52,173 bases of DNA from Rhizophagus sp. LPA8_4_AMF (GCA_021464525.1 JADRCO010000117.1:1-52173), one strand, 5' to 3'; numbered from the stretch's first letter, positions 36,311 to 49,164 are shown. Translations and numbers: made by a program. Notes: generated from the sequence alone by a model not told the origin.

Positions 36311-36590
36311 TTATTTATTTATTTATTTATTTTATGACAGATCAGGAGGAATACAAAACGAAGATATATAGTATACTATAAAAGAAACAATTATCTACAC
36401 TAGCATCCGTCGCCCAGCCAAACACCAAGCCCTTACTTGTAAAAAAACGAACCAATCCAGCAGGAGACACGACCGACTCCTCTGGCACAAAAGAAAAATT
36501 AAACAGCTCACCATACTGATTTAATGTGTAACTGAACCTAGAACCTGCAGGTTCCGATTACTTACGCTACCACATGTATTGGACGATCAG
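36311..36590 (-). pseudogene. Orphan 81-codon coding remnant with AAAT-repeat tail
   Basis: On the minus strand the frame from 36587 to a TGA at 36342-36344 is open for 81 codons without an ATG, unusual for this AT-rich DNA, and the segment is clearly GC-richer than its flanks. It reads NQYGELFNFSFVPEE and SPAGLVRFFTSKGLVFGWAT. I do not recognise it. Right after the stop, on the same strand, comes a run of AAAT units (36311-36335), as at the 3' end of some LINE-type retroelements. A 5'-truncated retroelement is the leading idea; an orphan last exon is the alternative. Confidence 0.4.
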
Positions 36591-36799
36591 TACAGATCGC
36601 TGTTTAATTTATTATAATATAATATATTAATTTAAATGGGTTTATTACGCGAAAAAGAAGTATCCAACCTTTATCCACGTGACGTTCGATATGATTTTAT
36701 GTATTTCTTTTGAATATTACCTAAATAATATGAATATTACTTTTAAAAGAAAGTATGCTCCCCAGGACTCATGAAAATATGCAGGAAGTTATACCAAAT

Positions 36800-36855
36800 G
36801 GGTTCCAAAAAGAATTTTCTGTACATTCCGTCAAAAATACTTTTTGGAAATTCCC
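36800..36855. repeat. Imperfect 19-bp hairpin
   Basis: GGGTTCCAAAAAGAATTTT (36800-36818) pairs imperfectly with AAATACTTTTTGGAAATTCCC read in two parts at about 36833-36855. About 100 bases further is a GC-rich patch of CTGCGG words (36959-36980). It may be part of an inverted-repeat element whose ends I cannot place. Confidence 0.5.
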
Positions 36856-37504
36856 ATAAAATATCAACCTTAATTTTTTGAAAATCATGCATTGATACAT
36901 ATGATTAAGTTTCTTAAATGCCGGGCGAGTGCATATAATCAGGGATGAAAAATTCAACTGCGGCCTGCGGCTGCGGCGTACTATGACGTACAAGAGGTTA
37001 TCGACTTTGTCGTATACGTTAAATATATAATATATACACTGAGATTAATAAAATACGTAATACATATTTTTACAAATCTCTCGTTTTTAAAAGTAATTAA
37101 ATTATATATAATATATACATGAATACGTACTAAAGTCTTTTATGTGAAACTCGAAAATTCACATTCAACTTGATGCATTCCCGTAATTTCACTATTTTTT
37201 TATCCCCAAGTTTTACGTTGTATTGTATCGTATTGAGGTATATAGAAATATTCCTTGACTGTTTCATACTGCGCCTTGCGCCATAATTATTATTAGGCGT
37301 CATTTTTTCATAAAAAACCCAAAATATCACAAGTGTAACACAGTTTCAAATAGCTATAAATGAACAAAATTATTTTTTTAAGGATGATTTTTTTTAAAAA
37401 TTTAAAAATTTTTAAAAAAATAAAATTTTAAATTTAAATAAATTTTAAATTTTTCTTTAAAATACCTTTGTTTTGTTTAAAAAAGAATATTCTCTTTTCA
37501 AAAA

Positions 37505-38965
37505 ATGACTTTTCCACTTCCTATCGATTGCTTTAATGAAATATTTGAATATTTAGAAGATGATAAAAACAATTTACATTCATGTTTATTGGTAAATCGT
37601 CTTTGGTGTAAGATTGTGGTTAGAATCTTATGGAGGGATATTTGGGGTTTACAATATAGCGTAGGTTATAATTCATATCGAACACACGTACCATTATCAA
37701 TTACTAATACCTTAATTAATTGCCTTCCTGATGAATCAAAAGACCTTTTAAATAAGAATGGAATATTTATTTCAACACCTACTTTAAAACCACCATTATT
37801 CAATTATGCATCATTTATAAAAGTTCTTTCAATAAATAAATTTGAAGAAATGATTCAACATATTTTTGAAAATCAAAAATCTGTTATTAATTCATTAAGT
37901 TTAAATTATAAAAAACATTTAATAGAAAAAGAAATAATCAAAATGTTTATGATTCAAATATCTTCTTTAAAAAAATTGAATTATTATCAAACAAATTTAC
38001 ATTTTATATATTTTCCTGGAACAAAAGATTGTTTAAACAAACTTTCAGAATTAAGTTGCGGTTCGGATGTTGATTCTCATTTTTTTTATCAATTATCTCC
38101 GATATGTAATAATTTAAAATCATTTACAATAGAATTTCGAAATTCTGTTTCAAATGGATTGGCACATTTTATTTCTATACAAAAAAATTTAAAATATTTA
38201 AAATTTTCTTCTTATAGAAGGAGAAGAAATATTTTACCTTCTTTAACGAATCTTTTTAATAATTTAATTAATAAATTAAAAGCAGAAAATGTTATAACAA
38301 AATCATTTTTCACAAATTTACAAGAACTTGATTTATCAATAGAATATAAACTTTCTTTTGAAGAATTAAAAAATGTAATTTTTCCAAATTTACAAATTTT
38401 AAAAATTCGATTTATACATCCAAATGATGATATAATAATAAAATTCCTTGAAAATAGTGGAAGGAACCTTAAAGAATTAAACATTGATGGTATTGATAGT
38501 TCTTTAAGATCATCTATAGCTAAATTTTGTCCAAATCTTAGGAAAATTTCTTCAATATTAACAGATGATGGATTAGTAACTTTAAAAATAATTTTTGATA
38601 ATTGTAAATATTTAGAAAGTATAGAAATTTGGTACGATTATTTATCAAGTCAATCAAGTGAAAAAGAAATATTAGATGTAGTTGCAAAACATTCACAAAA
38701 TAATTTTTTTGAATTAAAATTATATGAATTATCATCAGAATTACTTCCAGAAGATTTAGAATCTTTTCTTATTGGTTGGAAAAATCGTATACCAAAAAAA
38801 TCAATTAATTTAATTAGGATTAAAAATGAAATTTTGAATAATAATGTTTTAGATATAAGTAAAGAAATTTTGAAAATAATTGAAAAATATAAAAATTTAG
38901 GTATAATTAAAAAATTTGGGACTGAAATTAGGAATTCATTTTTATCATCATTTTATAATTACTAA
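37505..38965 (+). CDS. F-box protein with leucine-rich repeats
   Basis: Single exon, 486 residues. The N-terminal F-box reads PLPIDCFNEIFEYLEDD, then HSCLLVNRLWCKIVVRILWRDIW (about residues 4-47). It is the part that binds Skp1 in SCF ubiquitin ligases. The rest is Leu/Asn/Lys-rich and contains weak LRR-like repeats (LQELDLSIEY, FPNLQILKIRF, LKELNIDGID, CPNLRKISSIL), a likely substrate-binding face. Many similar F-box proteins with FNYASFIKVLSI-type segments are known to me from Rhizophagus; they form a large expanded family. The target is unknown. Codon use is strongly A/T-ending, as in the neighbours. The 5' flank is a set of A/T homopolymers. Confidence 0.88.
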   Translation: MTFPLPIDCFNEIFEYLEDDKNNLHSCLLVNRLWCKIVVRILWRDIWGLQYSVGYNSYRTHVPLSITNTLINCLPDESKDLLNKNGIFISTPTLKPPLFNYASFIKVLSINKFEEMIQHIFENQKSVINSLSLNYKKHLIEKEIIKMFMIQISSLKKLNYYQTNLHFIYFPGTKDCLNKLSELSCGSDVDSHFFYQLSPICNNLKSFTIEFRNSVSNGLAHFISIQKNLKYLKFSSYRRRRNILPSLTNLFNNLINKLKAENVITKSFFTNLQELDLSIEYKLSFEELKNVIFPNLQILKIRFIHPNDDIIIKFLENSGRNLKELNIDGIDSSLRSSIAKFCPNLRKISSILTDDGLVTLKIIFDNCKYLESIEIWYDYLSSQSSEKEILDVVAKHSQNNFFELKLYELSSELLPEDLESFLIGWKNRIPKKSINLIRIKNEILNNNVLDISKEILKIIEKYKNLGIIKKFGTEIRNSFLSSFYNY

Positions 38966-39600
38966 AAATAAAAGAGAAGTGGAGTTGAGCGATTAAAATC
39001 GTAAAGTTTTACCAAAAATTTTGTCTCAAATATATAAATATCTATGATTCATAAAAGAAAAACGGCGTAATTATTATGAATTATTACTAAACTCCGAATA
39101 TTCAACCTCTAAACCTAAAGCGTGACATATATGTAACAAATACCCAAAAAAAGTTTGGAATGCAGGGGACTTTCAGGGATGTTAATCCTCATCGGGATTA
39201 TCCGGTCGTAACTTGTAAATTTATAATCTATTATATTTTTAAAAATATTTAAATATGTTTATAATTAACCGTGATAATTTGTTAATATTTTATTTTATTT
39301 TACCTTTTTTTTCGTAGAATCATTGAAAAAGATAAAATGGTCAATTTATTCTTTTTATTATTTGCAATAACAAATTTCAAAACATACGCATTTATTATAT
39401 CATATACATGTATATCACGTGAGTTGAATTGCTTGGCAAAACTTTGAATGCAGTTCTCAATGACAAATATATTTTATGTTGATCATAGAAAAGTATTTAA
39501 AGGATAAATAATCTCTTATCCATTTCTTTACGACTTCAAAAAGTTGTTTTAAATTAATATTTTCCCGATTTCTTTTATATATTTATATTTAGAAAGAAGT

Positions 39601-41685
39601 ATGGGTATCATTAAATCATCTGGCTACCAATTCATCATTTTTGTTACACTGATAGTATGGTGCTTTCTGACTATTGAAATAATTGACGCAGCAGCAGTAA
39701 AAGGTGGGAATATACAAATACCACGTGAATTTTAATTATGCACGTGATTTAATTTTATTTTTTTTCCACCTAGACCCTACTTATAATATTGTATCGAGTA
39801 AATTATGTGATCCTAACGTGAAGCAGGTAAGGAAGCGAAAAAGTATTCATTTCTTAATATATATATTAAAGAATTCTTCTCATTTTTGTAGTATTCCGGA
39901 TATATTAAAGTCAATCAATTTACAAATCTATTTTTTTGGTTTTTTGAATCAAGAAATAATCCTAAAGGTTCTCCATTAACATTATGGTTAAATGGAGGTC
40001 CAGGATGTTCTTCAATGGTAGGATTAATACAAGAAGTTGGTCCTTGTAGAACTATAACAGGAGGATCAGATGTTGAAGTACATCTTGAAAGTTGGAATGA
40101 AGTTTCTAATATGTTATTTATTGATCAGGTAAATAAAATTTTATCCTGAAAAATAAATTTTTGTTTTTTAAATGTTAAATTAATTCATTCATTTTATTAT
40201 AGCCAGTTGATGCAGGATTTTCATTTGGAGACAGAATCGTATCAACAACGGAACAATCTTCACTGAATTTATATGATTTTTTGCAAAAATTCTTTGAAAA
40301 ATTTCCAGAATATTCAAAAATGAAATTTCATATTTTCGGTGAATCTTTTGGAGGACATTATAGTAAGTTTTAGATTGATTATTCTTCATCAAAACTTATA
40401 CGCTAAATAATTTTACTGCGCCAATCACGTTTTATAGTACCTTCCCTTGCGAAGTTGATAGATGAAAATAATATTTTAATTAATTCGAAAAATATGGAAG
40501 CAATCCCAATTAACCTACAATCTGTTGGAATTGGAAATAGTTGGATTGATCCTAAAACTATATAGTAACTATATTCTTTATAATTTATATTTTTTCACGT
40601 ATTTTTTTTTGACTTTGAACTGTTTTTTGATACTTAGTGCATCTTATCCAGATTTCGTAGAATTTAATACTTGTAAGCCTAAAAACTTAATTCGATACTT
40701 GTTTTTGAGAAGTTCCATTACGTAATATTTACATATTGATGTCGCTATAATTGTTAGATGGTCCCGCGCTAAATTCAAGTGAAATTGCGGCAATGCGATC
40801 AGAATTACCCGGATGTGAACAATTAAGTAAGAATTTAAATTCTATTTGAGAACCTTTACCAATAATTTCGCAACCTTTATATATATAATAAAAAAAAAAA
40901 TTAAATCAACTTCAATTTTCCTCACTAGTTGACAATTGTTATGCAACAAGAGAGATAGCTGATTGCATTACGGCAGAAGGTGCTTGTATGAAAATTTCTT
41001 CTCACTATACGGATTCCGGATTAAGCGTTTATGATATTAGAACTACAGCTGACGTACCACTTGATTATCAGATTTATTTTGCTAAACCTGAAGTAATGAC
41101 AGCTATTGGAGCGCAAAAATCTTTTACTAATTGTTCGATAAATACTTATGCAGGTTTTTATTTACAAGGCGACATGTAAGTAACTTAAAATTATCTTTTA
41201 GTGTGATTATAATAATATATTTTTATTAATCGATCATTTTTTTTAGGATTCAAAGTCATAAGACAGATGTTGAATATCTTCTTAATAGAGGATTCCCTGT
41301 GTTAATATATAATGGTGATACTGATTTTATCTGTAACTGGTAAGAAAATAAAGCTTTTACGAGAACTTTTCTCATTATCGATTAACAAACCTAGTTCTTC
41401 TTCTTTAGGTTCAGCGGAATGACATTAGTAAAATCATTAATATGGAATTATCAAACAGAATTTAATAATTCTTTAATGAAAAAATGGGTAGTTGGTAATA
41501 AATTTGGCGGGGAAACCATGTCTTATGATAAATTAACATTTGTTAGAGTTTATGAAGCAGGTCATGAAGTTCCTTATTATCAACCTGTAAATTCTTTAGA
41601 TATGTTTACCAAGTGGATTAATAATGAAGCTTTAACTACAGAATTAGATAGTAAAAAGAGGAGAATAAATAAAAGAAGAATATGA
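39601..41685 (+). CDS. Serine carboxypeptidase (S10), copy 1
   Basis: Ten exons: 39601-39703, 39774-39826, 39892-40128, 40203-40362, 40438-40564, 40638-40672, 40758-40826, 40929-41175, 41247-41339, 41409-41685. All phases agree, 466 residues. A signal peptide or anchor ([22 protein letters not shown]) sends it to the secretory or vacuolar route. S10 motifs: [14 protein letters not shown] (oxyanion region), FGESFGGHY (S179), [11 protein letters not shown] (D370) and [12 protein letters not shown] (H427). The catalytic triad is complete. It releases C-terminal amino acids at acidic pH; carboxypeptidase Y-like. Every intron position is shared with copy 3 downstream. The C-terminus is basic ([10 protein letters not shown]), unlike copy 3. 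Exon 6 is only 35 bases and needs RNA support. Confidence 0.9.
39722..39746. promoter_or_regulatory. Paired CACGTG motif in intron 1 of carboxypeptidase copy 1
   Basis: CACGTG occurs at 39722-39727 and 39741-39746, joined by AATTTTAATTATG. The same arrangement is kept in intron 1 of copy 3 and, with one CACGTG changed, in the pseudogene. CACGTG is the palindromic E-box/G-box bound by bHLH factors such as Pho4 or Cbf1 in yeast; factor binding here is inference. Confidence 0.5.
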
Positions 41686-42480
41686 CAAAAGAATTAGTGA
41701 GAGTTTTTTTTTTTATCTGCTATCATGAAAAGGTAAGATGACTTTAATAACATGTATTATAATTTTATTTATAAATTTCTGTTTTTATTCTTAAAATTTC
41801 TCACTATTTTTATTATTTAATTTTTTAGTCTTTAATTTAATTTTCATCACTAACTATCCATCAATATCCTTTGATTATTTCATAAAAACTAAATCGTTGG
41901 GATTTAATAAAATTTCTCGTTCTGTTGAATTGGAGGATTTGCATTTACACGCTGTATACTAATTATAATAAAGAATAAAGAAAAATTAACTTAATTGACA
42001 ACACATTTTGAGCTTATTATAACTCAATATATTCTTTCCACTGAAATAACTTGATCGAAAAAAAAATTCCGTAGCTAGAAAATACTTTATGATGATAAAG
42101 CGAATAATTAAAACTTGGGATCTAAAATTTCCCTTTATAATGGTTTTTTGTTCATAAATGACGATATGAAGCCAGCTATAAACTTTTTTTTTTTGATTGT
42201 AAGAATTGTAGATTAATGAAATATAAACTGCAAGGAAAGAAGGAAACTCAATACCGTATTCGATAAGTTACTACCAAATCAAGTTTAAATACTGACCGCA
42301 TGCAAAACGGATTGTTCCGATATTCTTGGATTCCCGATTTATTAATGCTCTTGAAATGAAATTATAGACTCTGAATCAAAAAAAAAAATAAAAATTTAAA
42401 CATCCCTTCTTTCACCGAATTAACAATACTTGCAATCAAAATTCAATAAATCAGAAAGAAAGATGAATTATAATATCGTT
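41686..42480. other. Spacer between carboxypeptidase copies 1 and 2
   Basis: AT-rich DNA with no gene seen. Confidence 0.5.
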
Positions 42481-42494
42481 AAACATCGGATTTT

Positions 42495-43559
42495 GCGAAA
42501 TACCACGTGAATTGTAATTATACGCGTGATTAATTTTGCTTTTTTTACCCCCGATCATGCGATCCATATGATCCAAATAATTTATTATATATATAGAACA
42601 TGTTCTCCAGTGATAGGATTATTTCAAGAAATGAGTCCTTGTAGAAATATGATATCCTGCGAATCTTTGCAAGACATTACAGTGAGATTTTAAATCAAGT
42701 TTATCACAATATCGCTAAATAATAACCGTTAATTTTACTGCGCCACTCATATTTTATAGATTAATTCGATAAAATATGAAAGCGATCCCAATTAGATTGT
42801 TTCCATAATTATATAGTAAATATTGCATCATAATTTTAAATTTTTTTATTTTACTTTTAATACTTGGTATCCAGATTACTTGGAATTTAATACGTGTAAA
42901 TCTAAAAACTTTCGCTCGATACCTTTTTTTGAGAAGTTACATCACGTATTATTCACATATGATATCGCGTAACAATTAATTATTAGAAATTGTAGCAATA
43001 CGATCAGAATACCCGAATGTGAACGATCAGCAAAGAGTTTAACACACACATTTTAGATTCTTTTTTACAGCCTTTATATAAAAAAAAATTAACTACAATT
43101 TTTCTCGCCAGTTGACAATTCAACAGGAAATACGATCTAGCAGAAAATATTTATTAGAATCTTTTTCATTTTTATAATGGTAAGCAAATTAAAATTTTTT
43201 TTTTTTTTCGTGCGGATTTCGGAAATATATTTATTTCATTCATTCATTTTATTTTATTTTTCGATATTTTTTTTTTTTAGCATTCAAAGCCATAAGACAG
43301 ATGATGAATATCTCCTTAACGGAGAATTTCCTGTTTTATTTATTATATTACAGTAATGCAGATTATAGTTGTAACTGGTATGCACTAAATAATATTTCCC
43401 AATTCATTTTACGTGAACTTACCATTTTATCGATTTCTTTTTTTTTTATTATATGAGAAAGAATTGGCAAATGCATTGATATGGCTCATTTCAATCTGAT
43501 TTTCATCGCGAATTCTTTACTATATGTATTAATAATGAAATGTTACCAACTATAGAATA
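42495..43559 (+). pseudogene. Decayed serine carboxypeptidase, copy 2
   Basis: Pieces of the S10 gene lie in the right order but broken. Intron 1 sequence (about 42500-42535) is followed by an exon 3 piece (SSVIGLFQEMSPC-like, about 42603-42640) that runs directly into the end of exon 4, deleting the catalytic-Ser segment. Then come exon 5 with a large deletion (about 42765-42830), exon 6 (42870-42900), exon 7 (42990-43035), only the start of exon 8 (43110), exon 9 (43281-43380; frame broken by an inserted TTA-rich piece and a TAA) and a shortened exon 10 (43465-43559) without the catalytic His motif. No signal-peptide exon is seen. Similarity is nearer to copy 3 in exon 3 (VIGLFQEM) and mixed elsewhere. 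Confidence 0.85.
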
Positions 43560-44931
43560 AAAGGATAAAGGGATTAATTTATTGTATTCATTATTAATTG
43601 AGTATTATAAGTTTTTATCCGCATTTTAATTTTTATTATCATAATGCCATTGATTTAAAATATAAACCTTTTTTGTCATATATTCCATTAAAGCATGTTA
43701 TCATTGTTATAAATAATTTTTGTTGTCTCTTTCACACTCATTTCTTGATTAAACGTGCGTTCGATAATGATGATCTAGAGCACGTGACTTAAGTATCAAA
43801 GTGCTTGACCTAACTCGATTATTAAATAATTTATTCATCACATTTGTAGCACCGAGTATTTTACATTTTGCCAAACAACCACTTTTTGGTAAAAATGCTT
43901 TTTTTTATTGTAACAAAAACTGCAAGAACTTGAATAAAGAATATTCTTTCTTATGTTTATAGCTCTGGATACAATATAGTGCTTAATTACAATTGTGATA
44001 ATTGATTCTATCATTGAAATCAAAAAATTATATAAACAAATAATGCTATTTAATATTGAAAGGACATCCGGTTTATTCAGTAGATAAAAATTGTTCTATT
44101 CACTCTACCTTAATATATCTTAATAGAATTACGCATATTAGCATTTGATGCGACCAGTTATAGACTTATAATAGGACAATGATTAATGTATGTTTGAATT
44201 TGAATTCAAGTTTCTATAATATAGACTTTAAAGTTTTAGTATTGTTTTTGGAAAATTCTTTTCTGAAAACTATTTACTATAAATGTTCGTTTCATTTATT
44301 ATTTTAACAAGAGAAAGAACCAATGGATTTCCATTTTCGGTATGTAGGAGATGTCGTACCTTTGTAAATATCCTTAATATAATCACCCAACCTCTGTATA
44401 ATCACAACCTCCGTCTGTTTATCGGAGTTCGAATCCGCGTAGATCAAGAGATAATCTTTTTTCGCCTTTTAGAATATAGGATCGAGCAATGAGTTTAACA
44501 CAACAGAAAACACAATAATTTTTTCTATTTGCACTATTACATAAAATATTCAATATTTCGTTATAGTCAATTCTGGTACTTTCCGTAATTTTGGTTTAAT
44601 AGTCCCTTCAAATAGAGTGGACGCTGAATAGTATTATCTTAAATATTTTAAGCGCAGTTAAAAAAATTAAAAGGATGGAAGAATCTGGATATCCTAATAT
44701 ACCGGATATTAAAATCCGGGAATATCCATATTTGTCTATAAACTCTATATAAGCGAATCATAAATAATGTAGTACAATATAAATACTATTTTTATAATAT
44801 CGATTGTATGGGATTATGCAAAGTATAAAAAGAATGAATGAAAATTTTATTCCGTTCAGAAAATTTTATCCTTTTTTATGTCATTAAAATTAATTTCTCT
44901 TATATATTGCATTAATAAACTTTAAAGAAGG
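43560..44931. other. Spacer between carboxypeptidase copies 2 and 3
   Basis: Only 60-70 codon frames without recognisable features. A TTCGAATCC word at about 44429-44437 recalls a tRNA B-box but no tRNA folds. A GGATAT/ATATCC-rich palindromic patch lies at about 44684-44728. Confidence 0.5.
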
Positions 44932-47067
44932 ATGAATTTTATGATTAAACCAGCAGGCAAATTATCCTGTTCATTCATCATTTTCGTTACCTTAATGGTA
45001 TGGTACATGCTAACTATTGAATTTGTCGACGCAGCAGCTGCAGGTGTGAATACCACGTGAATTACAATTATAATTATACACGTGATTAATCTATATCGTT
45101 TTATCCAAGACCCAACCTATAATATTGTATCGAGTAAATTATGCGATCAAAATGTGAAGCAGGTAAAGAATTAGAAAGAGATTTATTCTTAATTTATTTT
45201 AAATGTTAATTAAAGAATTCTTCATCCATATATAGTACTCCGGCTATATAAGAGTCGATCAATTTACAAACATATTTTTTTGGTTTTTTGAATCGAGAAA
45301 TAATCCTAAAGGTTCTCCTTTAACATTATGGTTAAATGGAGGTCCGGGATGTTCTTCAATGATAGGATTATTTCAAGAAATAGGTCCTTGTAGATCCCTG
45401 GTAGGAGGAGCAGATGTTGAAGTACATCCTGAAAGTTGGAATGAAGTTTCTAATTTGTTATTTATTGATCAGGTAAAATTCTTTTTTCGAAAAAATAAAA
45501 ATATTATCATAAAGGAATAAACAAGTTAATTCATTCTTTTACTACAGCCTGTTGATACAGGATTTTCATTTGGAAAAAAAATCGTAGCAACAACAGAACA
45601 CGCTTCTCTGAATTTATATACTTTTTTACAAAAATTCTTTGAAAAATTTCCAGAATATTCTAAAATGGATTTCCATATTTTTGGTGAATCTTATGCAGGA
45701 CATTATAGTAAGTCTGGGTTATTTTAACGTTTCTTCATCGCAATTGATATTTTTACTGTACTTTGTAGTAACGTAAACTTTGCTGCATCACGCACGTGTT
45801 ATAGTACCTTCTGTTGCAAAGTTGATAGATGAGAATAATATGCTAATTAAGTCAAATTACTTAAAAGCAATACAAATTAACCTTAAATCTATTGGAATCG
45901 GAAATGGTCAAATTGATCCCAAAACTACATAGTAAATTTTTTTGATATTTATTTATTAACGTATGTATATACACCATATATTTACATATATATTTATATA
46001 TTTTTTTTACTTTACAAATTTTCTCGACATGTAGTAAATCTTATCCAGATTTCCTAGAATTTAATTCATGTAAGTTATGTGGAAACTTAAACATTCAATT
46101 ACACAATTTATTGTATTGACAGACTTTTGTTTAATGTTTATTATCTAGATGGTCCTAAACTAAATTCAAGTGAGCTTGCAGCAATGCGATCAGAATTGCC
46201 TGAATGCCTACGATCAAGTAAACTTCAAAAATTCCTGTAGTAATTTAAACGATTTTATAAAAAAAAATTAACCTAACCAATGTTTTTCTCCATCAGTTGA
46301 CCTTTGTTATGCAACAGGAAATGTAATTGATTGCATAAATGCAGTAGAAACTTGTCTCTTTTCTAAATTTTATTCTCATTTTATAAATTCTGGATTAAAT
46401 CCCTTTGATATTAGAACTTCCATGGCAACGATAAATACTTATCCACCAAAAGATTATGAAACTTATTTGGCCAAACCTGAAATAATGGCAGCTATCGGTG
46501 CACAAAAAAATTATGCTAATTGTTCGAAGGATTCTTTTGATCGGTTTGTCTATCAAGGTGATTTGTAAGTATATTTTTGTTGTGATTTAAATCGAAAAAA
46601 AGATAAAATTGATATAACATTTTATATTTTATTTTTATATTAGAGAGCAAAGTCATAAGACAGATGTTGAATATCTTCTTTATAGGGGATTTCCTGTATT
46701 ATTATATTACGGTGATGCAGATTTTAGATGTAACTGGTAAGTATTAAATGAAAGATTTCGTTTTATTTTACTCAAGTTATTCTTTTAATCAGCTTCTTTT
46801 TCTTTTAGGTTTAGTGGGAGAGAGTTGGTAGATGCATTAATATGGAAATTTCAATCTGATTTTAATAATGCAACAGTAAAAACATGGATAGTTGGCAATA
46901 CGACTGCTGGAGAAATAAAATCTTTTGATAAATTAACATTTATTAGAATATATGAAGCAGGTCATGAAGCTCCTTTTTATCAACCTGTAAATTCTTTAGA
47001 AATGTTTACCAAATGGATTAATAATAAAGCATTAACAACTATAGAATTAAAAGCAAAGAATAAATAA
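44932..47067 (+). CDS. Serine carboxypeptidase (S10), copy 3
   Basis: Ten exons: 44932-45043, 45110-45162, 45236-45472, 45548-45707, 45805-45931, 46035-46069, 46149-46217, 46297-46564, 46644-46736, 46809-47067. Phases agree, 470 residues. N-terminal anchor/signal [20 protein letters not shown]. Motifs: [22 protein letters not shown] (S182), [11 protein letters not shown] and [12 protein letters not shown]; the triad is complete. Exons 2-7 and 9 have exactly the same lengths as in copy 1; exon 8 is 21 bases longer. The proteins differ most in the exon 8 region ([14 protein letters not shown] inserted here) and at the C-terminus, regions outside the active site. Role as for copy 1: acid exopeptidase of vacuole or secreted space. 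Intron 2's upstream acceptor is AAG, weaker than the CTAG/TAG used elsewhere. Confidence 0.9.
45054..45084. promoter_or_regulatory. Paired CACGTG motif in intron 1 of carboxypeptidase copy 3
   Basis: CACGTG at 45054-45059 and 45079-45084 with an AATT-rich spacer, matching the copy 1 arrangement. The pseudogene retains CACGTG at 42504-42509 and a degenerate CGCGTG at 42523-42528. Confidence 0.5.
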
Positions 47068-49164
47068 GAGGAGGATAAAATAATAATAAAGTTATTATTT
47101 TTTTTTTCTTATAGAAATCTTAATTTATTTATCATTAGTCTCATCTTATTATTTTATTAATAATATTGGAAACTAAAAAAAAAGAAAAAAAAGAAAAAAA
47201 GAATTTAAAAATGCAAGATATTATTTAATTAAAAACTATAAATTTAAAACATACCACTAGTGCTCAATATTATAGTATATGTTTTCACAAAAACTATGGC
47301 CTAAATCAAATAAATTGCTCTAATTAAAATTGCAAAAATGGTTGAAAAAATAATTTAATTAGTACTATTTTTATTTTTTTATGCTGCAAATATTGCAAAA
47401 TAAAAAAATTAAAAAAACTTAAAAAAATATAATAAATGAAGTATATGTTACAGCATTAAATATTGTATTGTAAAATATAATTATTATATTAATAGTATCA
47501 GTTTAACCAGATTATTAATAATATAGAATAAAAAGTTATTAGAATAATAATTAGTAGTAATTGGCCCTTTTTACATAGTTATTTAAAAATATTCTGAGTT
47601 TTCACAAATTTTTAAAAATCATCTCCTTAGAGGATGATATGTAAGAGGTCTCACTAATTTGAAACAGCAATAATACAATATATAGTAATTTACAAAAAAT
47701 GACCAACTATCTAAAAATTAAATAAAATTAATTGTTCTTATTATTATTTTTATTTTAAAATTAAAAGTATGTTTTATTTTAAAATATTTTCTTAATTAAT
47801 ATTAATTAATGGTAAACTTATATATATAAAATTATAAGAATTTTACCAAAATTTATTGACTTTAAAAGTAGATTTCTCAACAATTACTGATTGAAACTTT
47901 CTGATATTTTCAAATAAGCCAATTTTATATTAAAAAATTGATTTTTAGCATTTATTTTACTTTAACTGTTCTGGTTAAATATTTGGAATTTTTTTACATT
48001 AAAAATTGAATATTTATACATAATTTTATTATTAATTAAATAAAAAAAAAATGGCTTAAAATGGTTTTATATTTCTAATTTAAACATAAATATAAAATTA
48101 TTAATAAAGATAATTAAATTTATTTATTTTTAAATAGTTGATCACTTTTTATAACTTACTATACATATTACTTAAATTTAAAATTACCAATTCTAAATTT
48201 TTATATAATGACAAATTTCAAATTTCAAATTAATTTTATTATAACAATATAGTGAAATCTTATTTAACTTATAAAAAACATATAATAAAATGCATTTTTA
48301 CAATAATTCAATTAATATTAATGTTAAAATACAATTTTATTACTATTATCAAGATAAACCCAATAATATAAATTTTATTAAAATCCAATTAGTAGATCTG
48401 GGGAATATAAAATAATAAAATTTTGAAACTACCTCTGTAATATATAATTCTAATTATAATTAATTTATAAATTCTATATAAATTTAATATAATATTAAAA
48501 ATATTTGGAATTCTACTATAACTTAAATTTAAAATCTTAAATTTCAATTCCAAATTCCAAATTATATAAAATTTTCAATATATATATAAAATAATTATGA
48601 AATATTATAACATAATAAAATTTGTATTATAAAAACTCTGTTTATAACCATTTTTACTAACAAATTTTTTATTAAAATTTTTTATTTTCTTCATTTATTT
48701 TATATATATTTTCACCTTTAAGCCTTAATAAACCATTTTCTTAAATATACACCTTCTATTTTTACTTTAAAACAGTGAACTTCAATTATTTGTTTGGAAT
48801 TTTTTTAGCTTAGTTTTAATGCTTCTTTTATTTTAAAGACTGGACTATTTGTTTATTTTATTAAGCCTTAAATTATAAATAACAATTAATATTACTGAGT
48901 TACAAGATACAAAGAAATACAATATTATGGAAAGACTTAACAAAGCCTTCAAAGATAATAATTTTTATACTTCTTGGACAACACTCATGAATATATAATA
49001 GTCTGCTACAGTTTGAAATACTTAAATAATATTTAGATCTTCTTACAGCCAGTTTTTTATATCTTAAACTTTGATTTATCTAAAAAAATCTAATGATATT
49101 TTAATTTTCAAATATTATTTTTTAGTTCTTTTTCCTAATACCCCTTCTTCTTTTTTTTTTCTTT

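Noticed and set aside
44361..44470. TTCGAATCC word resembling a tRNA B-box
   Set aside because: No acceptor stem, D-arm or A-box can be drawn around it.
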